This document shows positions 8,666 through 18,757 of a stretch of DNA of 45,740 nt, piece by piece. The notes beneath the pieces are model-generated. The model searched no databases. It was not told the DNA's origin and saw nothing but the letters and a program-made list of their open reading frames with translations. The stretch comes from Colimorpha sp002372855 (lineage in GTDB: Bacteria > Bacteroidota > Bacteroidia > Bacteroidales > P3): assembly GCA_946621635.1 (NCBI GenBank), contig CAMOOR010000011.1, positions 1 to 45,740 of the forward strand, read 5' to 3'. How positions within the stretch are numbered: the first letter of the stretch is position 1; the number at the start of each line of letters is the position of its first letter. A program made the translations under genes and the position numbers.

Positions 8666-9661
8666 ATGAGCAGCCGTAAATATTTGTTTCTGACTGCCGC
8701 TCTGCTCCTGGGACTCCCTGCGGGTGCCCTGGGGCAGGGCGTTTTTTGCGGTGCCGCTGGCACGCCGGGTTGCACGGCAGTCCGTTGCGACAGCAGCGCC
8801 ATCACCGGCTGGGCCACGACGTGCACCGTCGAGCGCGGTCCGGTGGACATTGTCAACCCCGACGGTCCCCGTGTGCACTTTGGTACCGACGCCGCCGGCA
8901 TCGGCCCTGCAGGCACCACTACCACTGCCGCCGTCAGCCTGGGCGATGGCGGACGTGCCACGCTGACCTTCGACGAACCCATCCGCAATGTGGAGGGTCC
9001 CGACTTCGCTGTTTTCGAGAACTCGTACAACGACAGTTTCCTCGAACTGGCGTTTGTCGAGGTGAGCTCCGACGGTGAGCGTTTTGTGCGTTTTCCCGCT
9101 ACGTCGCTCACCCCCACCGATGTGCAGGTAGGTACGTACGGCAGTGTCGACCCCACGATGATCAACAACCTGGCGGGCAAGTACCGCGTGGGCTACGGCA
9201 CCCCCTTCGACTTGGACGAGCTGTGCGACAGCGCGGGAATCGATGTGAACAATATCACCCATGTGCGCCTGGTGGATGTGGTGGGCACCGTCGACCCCGA
9301 CTATGCTTCGTACGACGCCTACGGCAACATCGTCAACGACCCGTATCCCACCCGTGACACCGTCTACGGCAGCGGCGGCTTCGACCTGACGGGCGTTGCC
9401 GTCATCAACCAGACGGCCTCCACCGAGGGCTTTGCCGAGGCGGTGCCCGCTGTCGAGAAGGTGTGGCCCAACCCTGCGACCGACCGCGTGCATATCGCCG
9501 CGGCCCGCCAGGTTGAGGCGGCGCTCTATGACCAGGCCGGCCGTTGCCTGATGGCCGTCGACCTCCGTCAGGGACACAACACCATCGACCTCGGCTCCTG
9601 CGCCGCAGGGGTCTATATCCTTCGCGTCGAGGGTTCTGCCGTCAAACTTGTGAAGCGGTAG
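8666..9661 (+). CDS. T9SS-secreted cell-surface protein, third gene of the B12 locus
   Basis: The protein has 331 residues. The ATG at 8666 is chosen because it gives a clean signal peptide (MSSRKYLFLTAALLLGLPAG) 13 nt after the previous stop; the open frame from 8597 overlaps the preceding gene. The body (about 25-255) has GPDFAVFENSYNDSFLELAF, VEVSSDGERFVRF, GKYRVGYGTPFDL, VRLVDVVGTV and GGFDLTGVAVIN. This is a recognisable family usually annotated only as cell surface protein. The C terminus (about 265-331, VWPNPATDRVHI...GVYILRV) is a T9SS type A sorting domain. It probably shares a transcript with the preceding WVG protein and therefore cobalamin control. A stem-loop follows at 9691. Function unknown; a partner in surface corrinoid capture is an inference. 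Confidence 0.88.
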   Translation: MSSRKYLFLTAALLLGLPAGALGQGVFCGAAGTPGCTAVRCDSSAITGWATTCTVERGPVDIVNPDGPRVHFGTDAAGIGPAGTTTTAAVSLGDGGRATLTFDEPIRNVEGPDFAVFENSYNDSFLELAFVEVSSDGERFVRFPATSLTPTDVQVGTYGSVDPTMINNLAGKYRVGYGTPFDLDELCDSAGIDVNNITHVRLVDVVGTVDPDYASYDAYGNIVNDPYPTRDTVYGSGGFDLTGVAVINQTASTEGFAEAVPAVEKVWPNPATDRVHIAAARQVEAALYDQAGRCLMAVDLRQGHNTIDLGSCAAGVYILRVEGSAVKLVKR

Positions 9662-9690
9662 ACCTCGTCGCAGAGGCGTGGAAGAAAGTG

Positions 9691-9724
9691 CACGGAGACG
9701 CATGGTAGTGCGCCTCCGTGTATG
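9691..9724 (+). terminator. Terminator-like hairpin after the B12 locus
   Basis: CACGGAGACGC (9691-9701) pairs with GCGCCTCCGTG (9710-9720) with one mismatch, followed by a weak T-rich tail. It closes the B12-controlled unit. The remaining 9725-9868 is AT-rich with no gene and no clear consensus promoter. Confidence 0.6.
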
Positions 9725-9868
9725 TTTTAATAATTTTTAACAATGTTTTTTGGTTTTTCATACAATAATAGGGGAGGGTCGCCGTTATAGAACTACCACG
9801 ATTAGGTGGAAAAGTTTAAAATAAAGTAGATTATAGAAAAGAAAAATACAAACTAAAAAATAACAACA

Positions 9869-10741
9869 ATGAAGAAAATCTTTTTGGCCATTGGCCTTTT
9901 TGCCGCCACTGCAACCATCGTGAGCTGCAATCAGAAAGAACTTGACTCTTCCCAGAAGACGATCGACTCGCTCATGGGCGTTGTCGATGCCAAGGATTCC
10001 GAGATCGACGGACTCTTCTCGATGCTGAACGAGATTGAGGACAACCTGTCGATGATCAATTCCAAGTACTCCAGTGTCCAGGAGCTTCGCCGCAACGACG
10101 CCGAGGGCTCCTACGACCACAAGAAGGAGATTTCCGACCAGATGAGCTCCATCGAGTCCATGATGGCCGCCAACAAGCAAAAAATCGCCCAGCTCAACAG
10201 CCGCGTCAGCCAGCTTTCGCGCAAGAACACCGACCTCCAGGCCTACATCACCCGCCTCGAGGAGCGCAGCGCAGCCCAGGAAGCCCAGATTGCCGAGCTG
10301 CTCACCGAGCTTGAGAACAACAAGGTCGTCATCAAAGGCCTCAACAAGAACCTCACCGAGCTGACCGCCTCCAACCAGGAGAAGGACCAGTACATCGCCC
10401 AGCAGCTGGCCGACGCCAACCGCGCCTACTTCGTTGTGGGTTCCTACAGCGAGCTGAAAGAGGCCGGCATCGTTGCCAAGACCGGCGGTTTCATCGGCAT
10501 TGGCCGCAAGCAGGGCACCGTGGCCGACATGAACACCGAGCGCTTCACCGAGATTGACCGCACCAAGGTGACCACCATCACCGTCAACCGCAAGAAAGCC
10601 ACCGTCATCTCGCAGCACCCCGAAAACAGCTACGAACTCGTGGCCGACGAGGAGAACAGCGGCGTCACCGCCTACCTGCGCATCCTCAACCCCACCCAGT
10701 TCTGGAAATATACCGACTACCTGGTGATTTCCACCAAGTAA
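9869..10741 (+). CDS. Coiled-coil lipoprotein (Cbp1-like adhesin family, tentative)
   Basis: The protein has 290 residues. A lipoprotein signal ends in TIVSC with the lipidated Cys at residue 20. Residues about 25-190 form a long coiled coil rich in Gln, Glu, Ser and Lys (IAQLNSRVSQLSRKNTDL). Residues about 190-290 make a compact conserved C-terminal domain (YFVVGSYSELKEAGIVAKTG, GIGRKQGTVADMN, TQFWKYTDYLVI). The architecture resembles a Bacteroidales family that I recall being annotated as collagen-binding adhesin Cbp1. That name is from memory and the binding is not shown here. It stands alone between two intergenic gaps with its own leader. C-ending codons dominate, suggesting strong expression. 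Confidence 0.8.
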   Translation: MKKIFLAIGLFAATATIVSCNQKELDSSQKTIDSLMGVVDAKDSEIDGLFSMLNEIEDNLSMINSKYSSVQELRRNDAEGSYDHKKEISDQMSSIESMMAANKQKIAQLNSRVSQLSRKNTDLQAYITRLEERSAAQEAQIAELLTELENNKVVIKGLNKNLTELTASNQEKDQYIAQQLADANRAYFVVGSYSELKEAGIVAKTGGFIGIGRKQGTVADMNTERFTEIDRTKVTTITVNRKKATVISQHPENSYELVADEENSGVTAYLRILNPTQFWKYTDYLVISTK

Positions 10742-10765
10742 AGGGAGGCCCAAGAACCAATCCAG

Positions 10766-10807
10766 CGCCCCGAAGGGTCGACGTTCAGTTGTCGGCTCTT
10801 CGGAGCG
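10766..10807. other. Stem-loop between lipoprotein and cargo gene
   Basis: CGCCCCGAAG (10766-10775) pairs with CTTCGGAGCG (10798-10807) with one mismatch. No U tract follows, so termination is uncertain; it may be a processing or attenuating structure. Confidence 0.4.
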
Positions 10808-10877
10808 TGGATTTAGTCTCAGAGGGAGATGAAAAGTGACAAATTAAAAGTATAACAAATATAATAATAAAAACAAC

Positions 10878-13800
10878 ATGAAAAAAACTACGTTTTTCTT
10901 GCTGGGAGCACTGATGGCTTCGGTGATGCCCGGCAACGGCCTGAGGGCCCAGAATGTGGACGTCAATATCGACGTGCGCACCCTCGACCGCTCGGCACTT
11001 GTCGGTGCCACCATCTACGCTGCCAACCCTGGGCAGACCTACTTCGTCGACACGGCCCACCTCATGCCCACTTGGACGGGCAGTGCTCTGGAGGTGAATG
11101 ACGCCAACGTCCTTGCCTCGACCGTGATGACCCTCTCCTACAACAATGGGGGCTTCTCCGCTTCGGCCACTGTCGACAGCACACTCTACAGCAATGCTTT
11201 TATTGTGATGACCGATGCCTACCATCGTTGCTACATCCTTGGCACGTCGACCCGCCAGAGTCTCGACACAGGCTACTTCGCCGCCGCTCCGCTGATGTCG
11301 CAGGCTGTCAATGGCCAGTTCTATCGCCTGATGACTGCCAACGGCACCATCATCGGCACCGAGAGAGGCAAAGTGATTGACGGTGGCATGTTCACCTACA
11401 CTTCTCTTCCCAATGCCCTTCTCTACTGCGCCGACTCTGCCGTGCTCAGCTTCATGGACACCATCCGTGTGGATGCCCCTGTCAACATCACCCGTCCCAC
11501 GACGGTCTATCAGATGGGCTATCCTTTCATCAGCACTGCCGCCGATGCCAGCACGGGTATCATCAACGTGACGGGCGCCGAGCTCTCCTGGTTCGGCAAT
11601 GCCACCTCCAACGACATTGTTGTCAGCGCCGGTTCGGGCGACATCTTCAATGTTGACGCTTCCACCCTGGCCCTCCGCCAGTTCGGTGCCAGCTCGAATG
11701 CCCGCCCCGTGTATGCCCATAACGGTTCCACCGTCACCGTCGCCGGCTGCATCCTGAACAGCACTTCCGACGCTGAGGCTGTGAGACTGGAAGACTCCTC
11801 CAATGCTGCCATCTCCACCCTGAATGTCACCAGCGCTTCTTTCGCCGAGTATAGCGACGGCGCCACCGGCAGACTAACCATCCTCGACAGCACTGCCGCT
11901 GCCACCGCCGCCACCATCGGTGCCGACGCCTACTATCGTTCGGGCAACTATCGCCTGTACTACCGTACCCTCACGCTGGCCGCCGCCGCTGCCGCCGTCA
12001 ACGACACCGTCTTCCTGGCCCGCAACACCGTTCTCAACGCCAACAGCACTCCCGACACCATCAACAAGGGTGTCGTTGTCGACCTCCAGGGCCACATCCT
12101 CCGTGGCAGCCTCTATATTGGCGAGACCGAGGATACCGTCTTCCTGCAGAACGGCCAGGTCAACTACCTTGCCGGCGTTGACAGCGCCAACGCTGTTGTG
12201 GTCATCAATAATCTTGACTCCGTGGCCACCCTCAGTCCCAAGGACCTTAGCGTCATTGTCAACAATGCCCGCATCCTCGTCGTCAACCCCGCTACCGGTG
12301 CCGACGTCGTTGTGCTCGGTGGCAAGTATGGCCAGGATGTCTCCGGTTATCTGCCTCCCCGCTACACCATCGTTCCCAATATGGATGCCGACTCGATTCC
12401 TTTCCGTTACACTGTCGGTGAGGGCTATCGTGTCACCTTCGTCAACTACAATGCCCGCATCGGCCAGGCTGGCTATGCCGACTCCATCGCCATTGTCAAC
12501 ACTGCCGACAACCGCATTGTCCCGGCCCCCTCGCGTCCCTCCTATGTCAGCCTCGACACTGTTTTCTGCGCCTACTATGTCAATCCTGAGTACACCACTC
12601 CCTGGAACTTCCTCAACGATGTGCTGACCAGCGACACCGTCCTCTATGCCAAATGGGATGCCTTCGATCCTATGACCGAAGGCCGCTACACTGTTTACCA
12701 CCATCGCCAGGCCCTCGACGGCACCTTCCCCGAGACGATGGTTGACTCCGCCTTTGGCGTGTATACCCTTGGCGACAGCCTCATCGTGCCCGCCAACGTC
12801 TACTCCGGATTCACTCCTGACAAGTATTTCGACACCACCGCCACCTTTGTCGACGGCATCGTCATCAACTTCAACTATGTCCGCAACCAGCACACCGTTA
12901 CCTACGTCCTCAATGGCGGTACGGTTGAGCCCGGTGTCGACACCGTGGTTACCGTTCTCTACGGCGACGCTGTCAGTTATCCCACTGTCACCCGTCCCGG
13001 TTACACCCTGACCGGATGGAACCCCAACATCATCACCATGCCCGACTACGACTGCACCACCTACGCCGTCTACACGCGCAACACCTATCCTGTGGCTTGG
13101 TCGCATGTCGACACCACCGTCATCTACAACGGTACCGACCGTAGCGAAATCGTCGCCACCTATCGTGACGACAATGGCAACGACGTCAACGCCCTGGTGA
13201 CCATCACCGATGCCGAAGGCAACGAAGTCAGCAGCGCCCGCAACGTCGGTGTCTATACCTTCACCGCCGCCCCCGTTGACACCAACTACCAGCTTGGTAA
13301 CCTGACCAACACCCTGACCATTGTTCCCGCCGCTGTCGTCGGAACCAACATTTCCGTTGTCACCGTCAAGCTTTACGACGGCAACAACAGCGCTGCTGTG
13401 ACCAACATGGGTGTCCCCAGCCCCATCTATGCCAACGACGACCTGACCCTCACCACCACCGCGACCTACGACAACGCTGAGGTTGGCGACAACAAGACTG
13501 TCACGGCCCACCTGACCCTCGGCGGTGCCGATGCTGCCAACTATACCCTCGTGACCCCCTCGCAGATGATTACCACTGCCGGTGCCATTGTGGCTCCCTT
13601 CGTTCTCAACACCGCTGCTGCCGACAACGGTATTGGTGGCGTCACCGCCTCCGGCTACTGCGCTGGCGACAACTCCGCCATCCAGTTCTACCTGACCAGC
13701 GGTACTCCCAACCAGTACAAGATTGTCTTTGACGGTGCCACCGACACCAACTGGACCAATATCACCACTGCCGGCAATGCCAACCTGGTCATCCCCGTTG

Positions 13801-14372
13801 ATGCCGCCTACGGCAGCTACAATGCCACGCTGACCCTGCGCAACAGTGCCTATCCCCAGTTCGAGAGCGCTGCCATCCCCTTCAGCTTCGTGGTCAACCT
13901 CTCCCGCGAGTACACCAAGCCCATCTTCAGCGATGTCATCTCCATTGTCGACACCTGCCACTGCATCGACCAGTCCTCTATCAAATGGTACCACAACGGC
14001 ACCTATGTCGGCGACGGCCCCTACTATCAGGAAGTCGGCGGTCTGACCGGTAGCTACCATGTCACCATGACCATGAACGGCAACGCGGTGCAGACCTGCG
14101 AGCAGTATGACGTTGTCACCCTCGTTGAGGAGGCTGCCAGCGTGGAGGCTACCGTCTCGGCCTATCCTAACCCCGCCGTCGACCAGGTGAATGTCACCAT
14201 CGAGAACTCCTACAGCGCCACCCATACCCTCCGTGTGATGAACGTGATGGGCGTTACGCTCGTCAACACCACCTTCGAGGGCAACTCGACCGTGGTCGAC
14301 TTCTCCGCTTTCGGAGCCGGCAGCTACACTGTCAGTGTCGATGGTGCCGTGGCACGTGTGATTAAATATTAA
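10878..14372 (+). CDS. Large T9SS-secreted protein with InlB-type and YDG/MBG-like repeats
   Basis: The protein has 1164 residues. A signal peptide (MKKTTFFLLGALMASVMPGN, cleavage near LRAQ) is followed by a long beta-rich region (about 30-500) that may be a beta-helix or Ig-like stack. Two Listeria-Bacteroides (InlB B/Flg_new) repeats follow: one at about 514-595 (YRVTFVNYNARIG...LYAKWD) and one at about 674-737 (HTVTYVLNGGTV...PGYTLTGWNPN). YDG/MBG-like modules lie at about 738-905 (VTVKLYDGNNSA, GADAANYTLVTP). The end (about 1091-1164, VSAYPNPAVDQVNVTI...GSYTVSVDG) is a T9SS type A sorting domain. The OmpA-family gene starts 30 nt downstream, so the two are probably co-transcribed. Adhesion is likely from architecture, but the ligand is unknown. 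Confidence 0.88.
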   Translation: MKKTTFFLLGALMASVMPGNGLRAQNVDVNIDVRTLDRSALVGATIYAANPGQTYFVDTAHLMPTWTGSALEVNDANVLASTVMTLSYNNGGFSASATVDSTLYSNAFIVMTDAYHRCYILGTSTRQSLDTGYFAAAPLMSQAVNGQFYRLMTANGTIIGTERGKVIDGGMFTYTSLPNALLYCADSAVLSFMDTIRVDAPVNITRPTTVYQMGYPFISTAADASTGIINVTGAELSWFGNATSNDIVVSAGSGDIFNVDASTLALRQFGASSNARPVYAHNGSTVTVAGCILNSTSDAEAVRLEDSSNAAISTLNVTSASFAEYSDGATGRLTILDSTAAATAATIGADAYYRSGNYRLYYRTLTLAAAAAAVNDTVFLARNTVLNANSTPDTINKGVVVDLQGHILRGSLYIGETEDTVFLQNGQVNYLAGVDSANAVVVINNLDSVATLSPKDLSVIVNNARILVVNPATGADVVVLGGKYGQDVSGYLPPRYTIVPNMDADSIPFRYTVGEGYRVTFVNYNARIGQAGYADSIAIVNTADNRIVPAPSRPSYVSLDTVFCAYYVNPEYTTPWNFLNDVLTSDTVLYAKWDAFDPMTEGRYTVYHHRQALDGTFPETMVDSAFGVYTLGDSLIVPANVYSGFTPDKYFDTTATFVDGIVINFNYVRNQHTVTYVLNGGTVEPGVDTVVTVLYGDAVSYPTVTRPGYTLTGWNPNIITMPDYDCTTYAVYTRNTYPVAWSHVDTTVIYNGTDRSEIVATYRDDNGNDVNALVTITDAEGNEVSSARNVGVYTFTAAPVDTNYQLGNLTNTLTIVPAAVVGTNISVVTVKLYDGNNSAAVTNMGVPSPIYANDDLTLTTTATYDNAEVGDNKTVTAHLTLGGADAANYTLVTPSQMITTAGAIVAPFVLNTAAADNGIGGVTASGYCAGDNSAIQFYLTSGTPNQYKIVFDGATDTNWTNITTAGNANLVIPVDAAYGSYNATLTLRNSAYPQFESAAIPFSFVVNLSREYTKPIFSDVISIVDTCHCIDQSSIKWYHNGTYVGDGPYYQEVGGLTGSYHVTMTMNGNAVQTCEQYDVVTLVEEAASVEATVSAYPNPAVDQVNVTIENSYSATHTLRVMNVMGVTLVNTTFEGNSTVVDFSAFGAGSYTVSVDGAVARVIKY

Positions 14373-14402
14373 TTTTAGAAACAAAAATAAAAAGATAGTT
14401 AT

Positions 14403-16589
14403 ATGAAACGTATATTCATCTTGTTTGGAGCCCTCGCCCTCGCCATTGGGTCGCAGGCCCAGATGAACCAGCACAGCAACTATATCGGCTTCAACATCGG
14501 AGGCGGTATGAACACGCTGATGTATAGTCCTGCCGACGGCACCTGGAATCCCAAGCTCGGTTTCCTCGGCGAACTGAAGTACATGCACTTCTTTGGAAAA
14601 CACTTTGGTATGGGTATCGGTGTGCAGTTCGACTACTCCCGTTCCGGCGCCACCTACGACTGGACCCAGAATGCCGACAACGCCATCTCCCTCACCCATC
14701 CCGCCAACAACCTGGTCTACTATCCCCATGCCGGTTTCAACGACTGGCAGGAGACCCAGACCATGATGTCCGTCAATGTGCCCATTGAGCTCTATTGGCG
14801 TGCCCCCATGGGCGAGCGTTGGTTCTTCCTCTTCGGTCTGGGCGCTCAGCTCGACTTTCCTCTGAAGAGCGACTTCAAGGCTGACGACGGCTCCTACAGC
14901 GTCACTGGCTACTTCCCCGCCACCAACGTGGAATACCACGACCTCCCCGACTACGGTTTCACCACCTATAAAGCCGACGAGAGTGGCGATATTGAAAACA
15001 TCAAGAAGATGGGCGTCAGCATCATTGCCGACCTTGGATTCAACTATGCCCTCACCAACCACTGGGGCTTCTACTTCGGCCTCTATGGTGGCTACGGCAT
15101 CACCAACCTCCTCGACGGCACTGTCTCCACTCCTTTGCTCAACGCTCCCGATGTCACCACTGCCACCACCACCGCTGGCCCTCTGGTGAGCGACTACAAC
15201 GGTGTTTTCAACTCCAACCAGATTGACGAGCTCCACCGCCTCAATGTTGGTGCCAAGATTGGCATTAACTTCGGCTGGGATTGCCATTCCACCAAAGGCG
15301 ACGACAACGCCGGCGCCCTTGTGCCCTACGACAACAACGGCAACAACAATGGCAACAACACCTACACCAACCCCGACGACGAAGCTGCCGCCGCTGCCCA
15401 GGCTGCCGAAGAGGCTGCCGCCCGCGAGGCCCGCTGCAACGCCCGTCGCATGAACAACCCCGACCTCGCCGCCGCTATGGCCAACATCGATGCCGACCTC
15501 GCCGAGGCCGAGCAGGCCGCCAACGAGTCCGGCTCCGCTTCCGCCAAGGAGGCTGTGGCTGCCGCCAAGGCCGCTGCCGCCGACGCCAAGGCTGCCCATA
15601 AGAACGGCAAGTACTGCAAGGCCTACGATCTCTTCAACGAGGCCTATGGCGACATCGCCGACAGCTACGCCGCCGATGCCCGCGAGTGCGCTGGCAAGAA
15701 GAACAGCTCCGAAGCCTCCCAGGCTGCCGACGATGCTGTCCTCTACGCCGAAGCTTCCCACAAGGATGGTCTCGATTGCGCCATGGCCGCCAGCCGCAAC
15801 GCCAAGATCAACTCCGATATCGCCTGCGGCGCCGACCGTGGCAACCGTGGCAACAACGCCTACAATGATCCCAACTTTGCCAACAACCTCGCCAACGAAG
15901 CCATCGCCATGGCCAACCAGACTGGCAGCAAGCCCGCTCTGACCGATGGTAAGGATGCCGCCGGCAAGGCCTATCGTGGCAACCTGCCCGAGAGCTATGC
16001 CGCCGCCGCCAAGTCCTTCGCCGAGTCCGGCGAAGCCTGTGCCGTCAAGAACAACAACGCCGAAGCCAAGGCCGCCGTCAAGGAAGCCAAGCAGTACGCT
16101 GCCGAAGCTGCCGAGGCCGCCCGCATGGGCAACACCGCTGCCGCCTACCGCGCCGCCGTCATGTCCCGCGATGCCGCCCAGCGTGCCTGTGGCATGGAAA
16201 ACAAACCTGCCGAAAAGCCCGCCGACCGCGCCCAGCTCCAGAACCTCCTCGACGACATCAACGCCACCGTCAACTTCGACTTCGCCCAGACCGATCCCAA
16301 GTTCGACGAGAAGACCGACCGCGCCATCAACGCCATCTGCAAGGCTATGGCTGCCGACCGCAACCTCAAGGTTGTTGTCACCGGCCACACCGACAACGTC
16401 GGCTCCGAGGAAGTCAACATGAAGTACGGTAAGGACCGTGCCGAAGTGCTGAAGGCCCTCATGGTGAAGCGTGGCGCCCCCGCTGCCAACATCACCACCG
16501 TCTCGAAGGGTGAGAGCGAGCCCATCGTCGAGAACGACACCGAGGAACACCGCTACATGAACCGTCGCGCTGTCATCACGCTGAAATAA
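14403..16589 (+). CDS. OmpA-family protein: beta-barrel, Ala-rich helical linker, peptidoglycan-binding domain
   Basis: The protein has 728 residues. A signal peptide (MKRIFILFGALALAIGSQAQ) is followed by an outer-membrane barrel (about 21-300, NYIGFNIGGGMN, GFYFGLYGGYGITN). Next are an Asn/Gly linker and an unusual Ala-rich helical region (about 325-600) made of degenerate repeats (AAAAQAAEEAAAREARCNAR, AYDLFNEAYGDIADSYAADA) with regularly placed cysteines. The OmpA C-terminal domain (about 608-728, VNFDFAQTDPKFDEKT, VVVTGHTDNVGS, NRRAVITLK) binds peptidoglycan. The linker is far longer than in ordinary OmpA proteins. It follows the 1164-residue cargo gene after 30 nt and ends at a perfect terminator. 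Strong C-ending codon bias suggests an abundant protein that tethers the outer membrane to the wall. Confidence 0.92.
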   Translation: MKRIFILFGALALAIGSQAQMNQHSNYIGFNIGGGMNTLMYSPADGTWNPKLGFLGELKYMHFFGKHFGMGIGVQFDYSRSGATYDWTQNADNAISLTHPANNLVYYPHAGFNDWQETQTMMSVNVPIELYWRAPMGERWFFLFGLGAQLDFPLKSDFKADDGSYSVTGYFPATNVEYHDLPDYGFTTYKADESGDIENIKKMGVSIIADLGFNYALTNHWGFYFGLYGGYGITNLLDGTVSTPLLNAPDVTTATTTAGPLVSDYNGVFNSNQIDELHRLNVGAKIGINFGWDCHSTKGDDNAGALVPYDNNGNNNGNNTYTNPDDEAAAAAQAAEEAAAREARCNARRMNNPDLAAAMANIDADLAEAEQAANESGSASAKEAVAAAKAAAADAKAAHKNGKYCKAYDLFNEAYGDIADSYAADARECAGKKNSSEASQAADDAVLYAEASHKDGLDCAMAASRNAKINSDIACGADRGNRGNNAYNDPNFANNLANEAIAMANQTGSKPALTDGKDAAGKAYRGNLPESYAAAAKSFAESGEACAVKNNNAEAKAAVKEAKQYAAEAAEAARMGNTAAAYRAAVMSRDAAQRACGMENKPAEKPADRAQLQNLLDDINATVNFDFAQTDPKFDEKTDRAINAICKAMAADRNLKVVVTGHTDNVGSEEVNMKYGKDRAEVLKALMVKRGAPAANITTVSKGESEPIVENDTEEHRYMNRRAVITLK

Positions 16590-16616
16590 GCTGAGACATC
16601 CTCGCACAATAACCAA

Positions 16617-16652
16617 GGCCGCGGCATCCATCCGGATGCCGCGGCCTTTTTT
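16617..16652 (+). terminator. Strong intrinsic terminator
   Basis: GGCCGCGGCATCC (16617-16629) pairs perfectly with GGATGCCGCGGCC (16634-16646), followed by TTTTTT. It ends the ompA-like gene and separates it from convergent uvrB. Confidence 0.93.
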
Positions 16653-16672
16653 GTTTCCTTTTCTTGCCGCCT

Positions 16673-18754
<2,082 letters not shown>

Positions 18755-18757
18755 AGT

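Noticed and set aside
11874..16631. Open frame of 1585 codons on the minus strand
   Set aside because: It lies opposite two genuine genes with signal peptides and known domains. It is Gly/Val/His-rich low-complexity and arises from C-ending codon bias on the coding strand.
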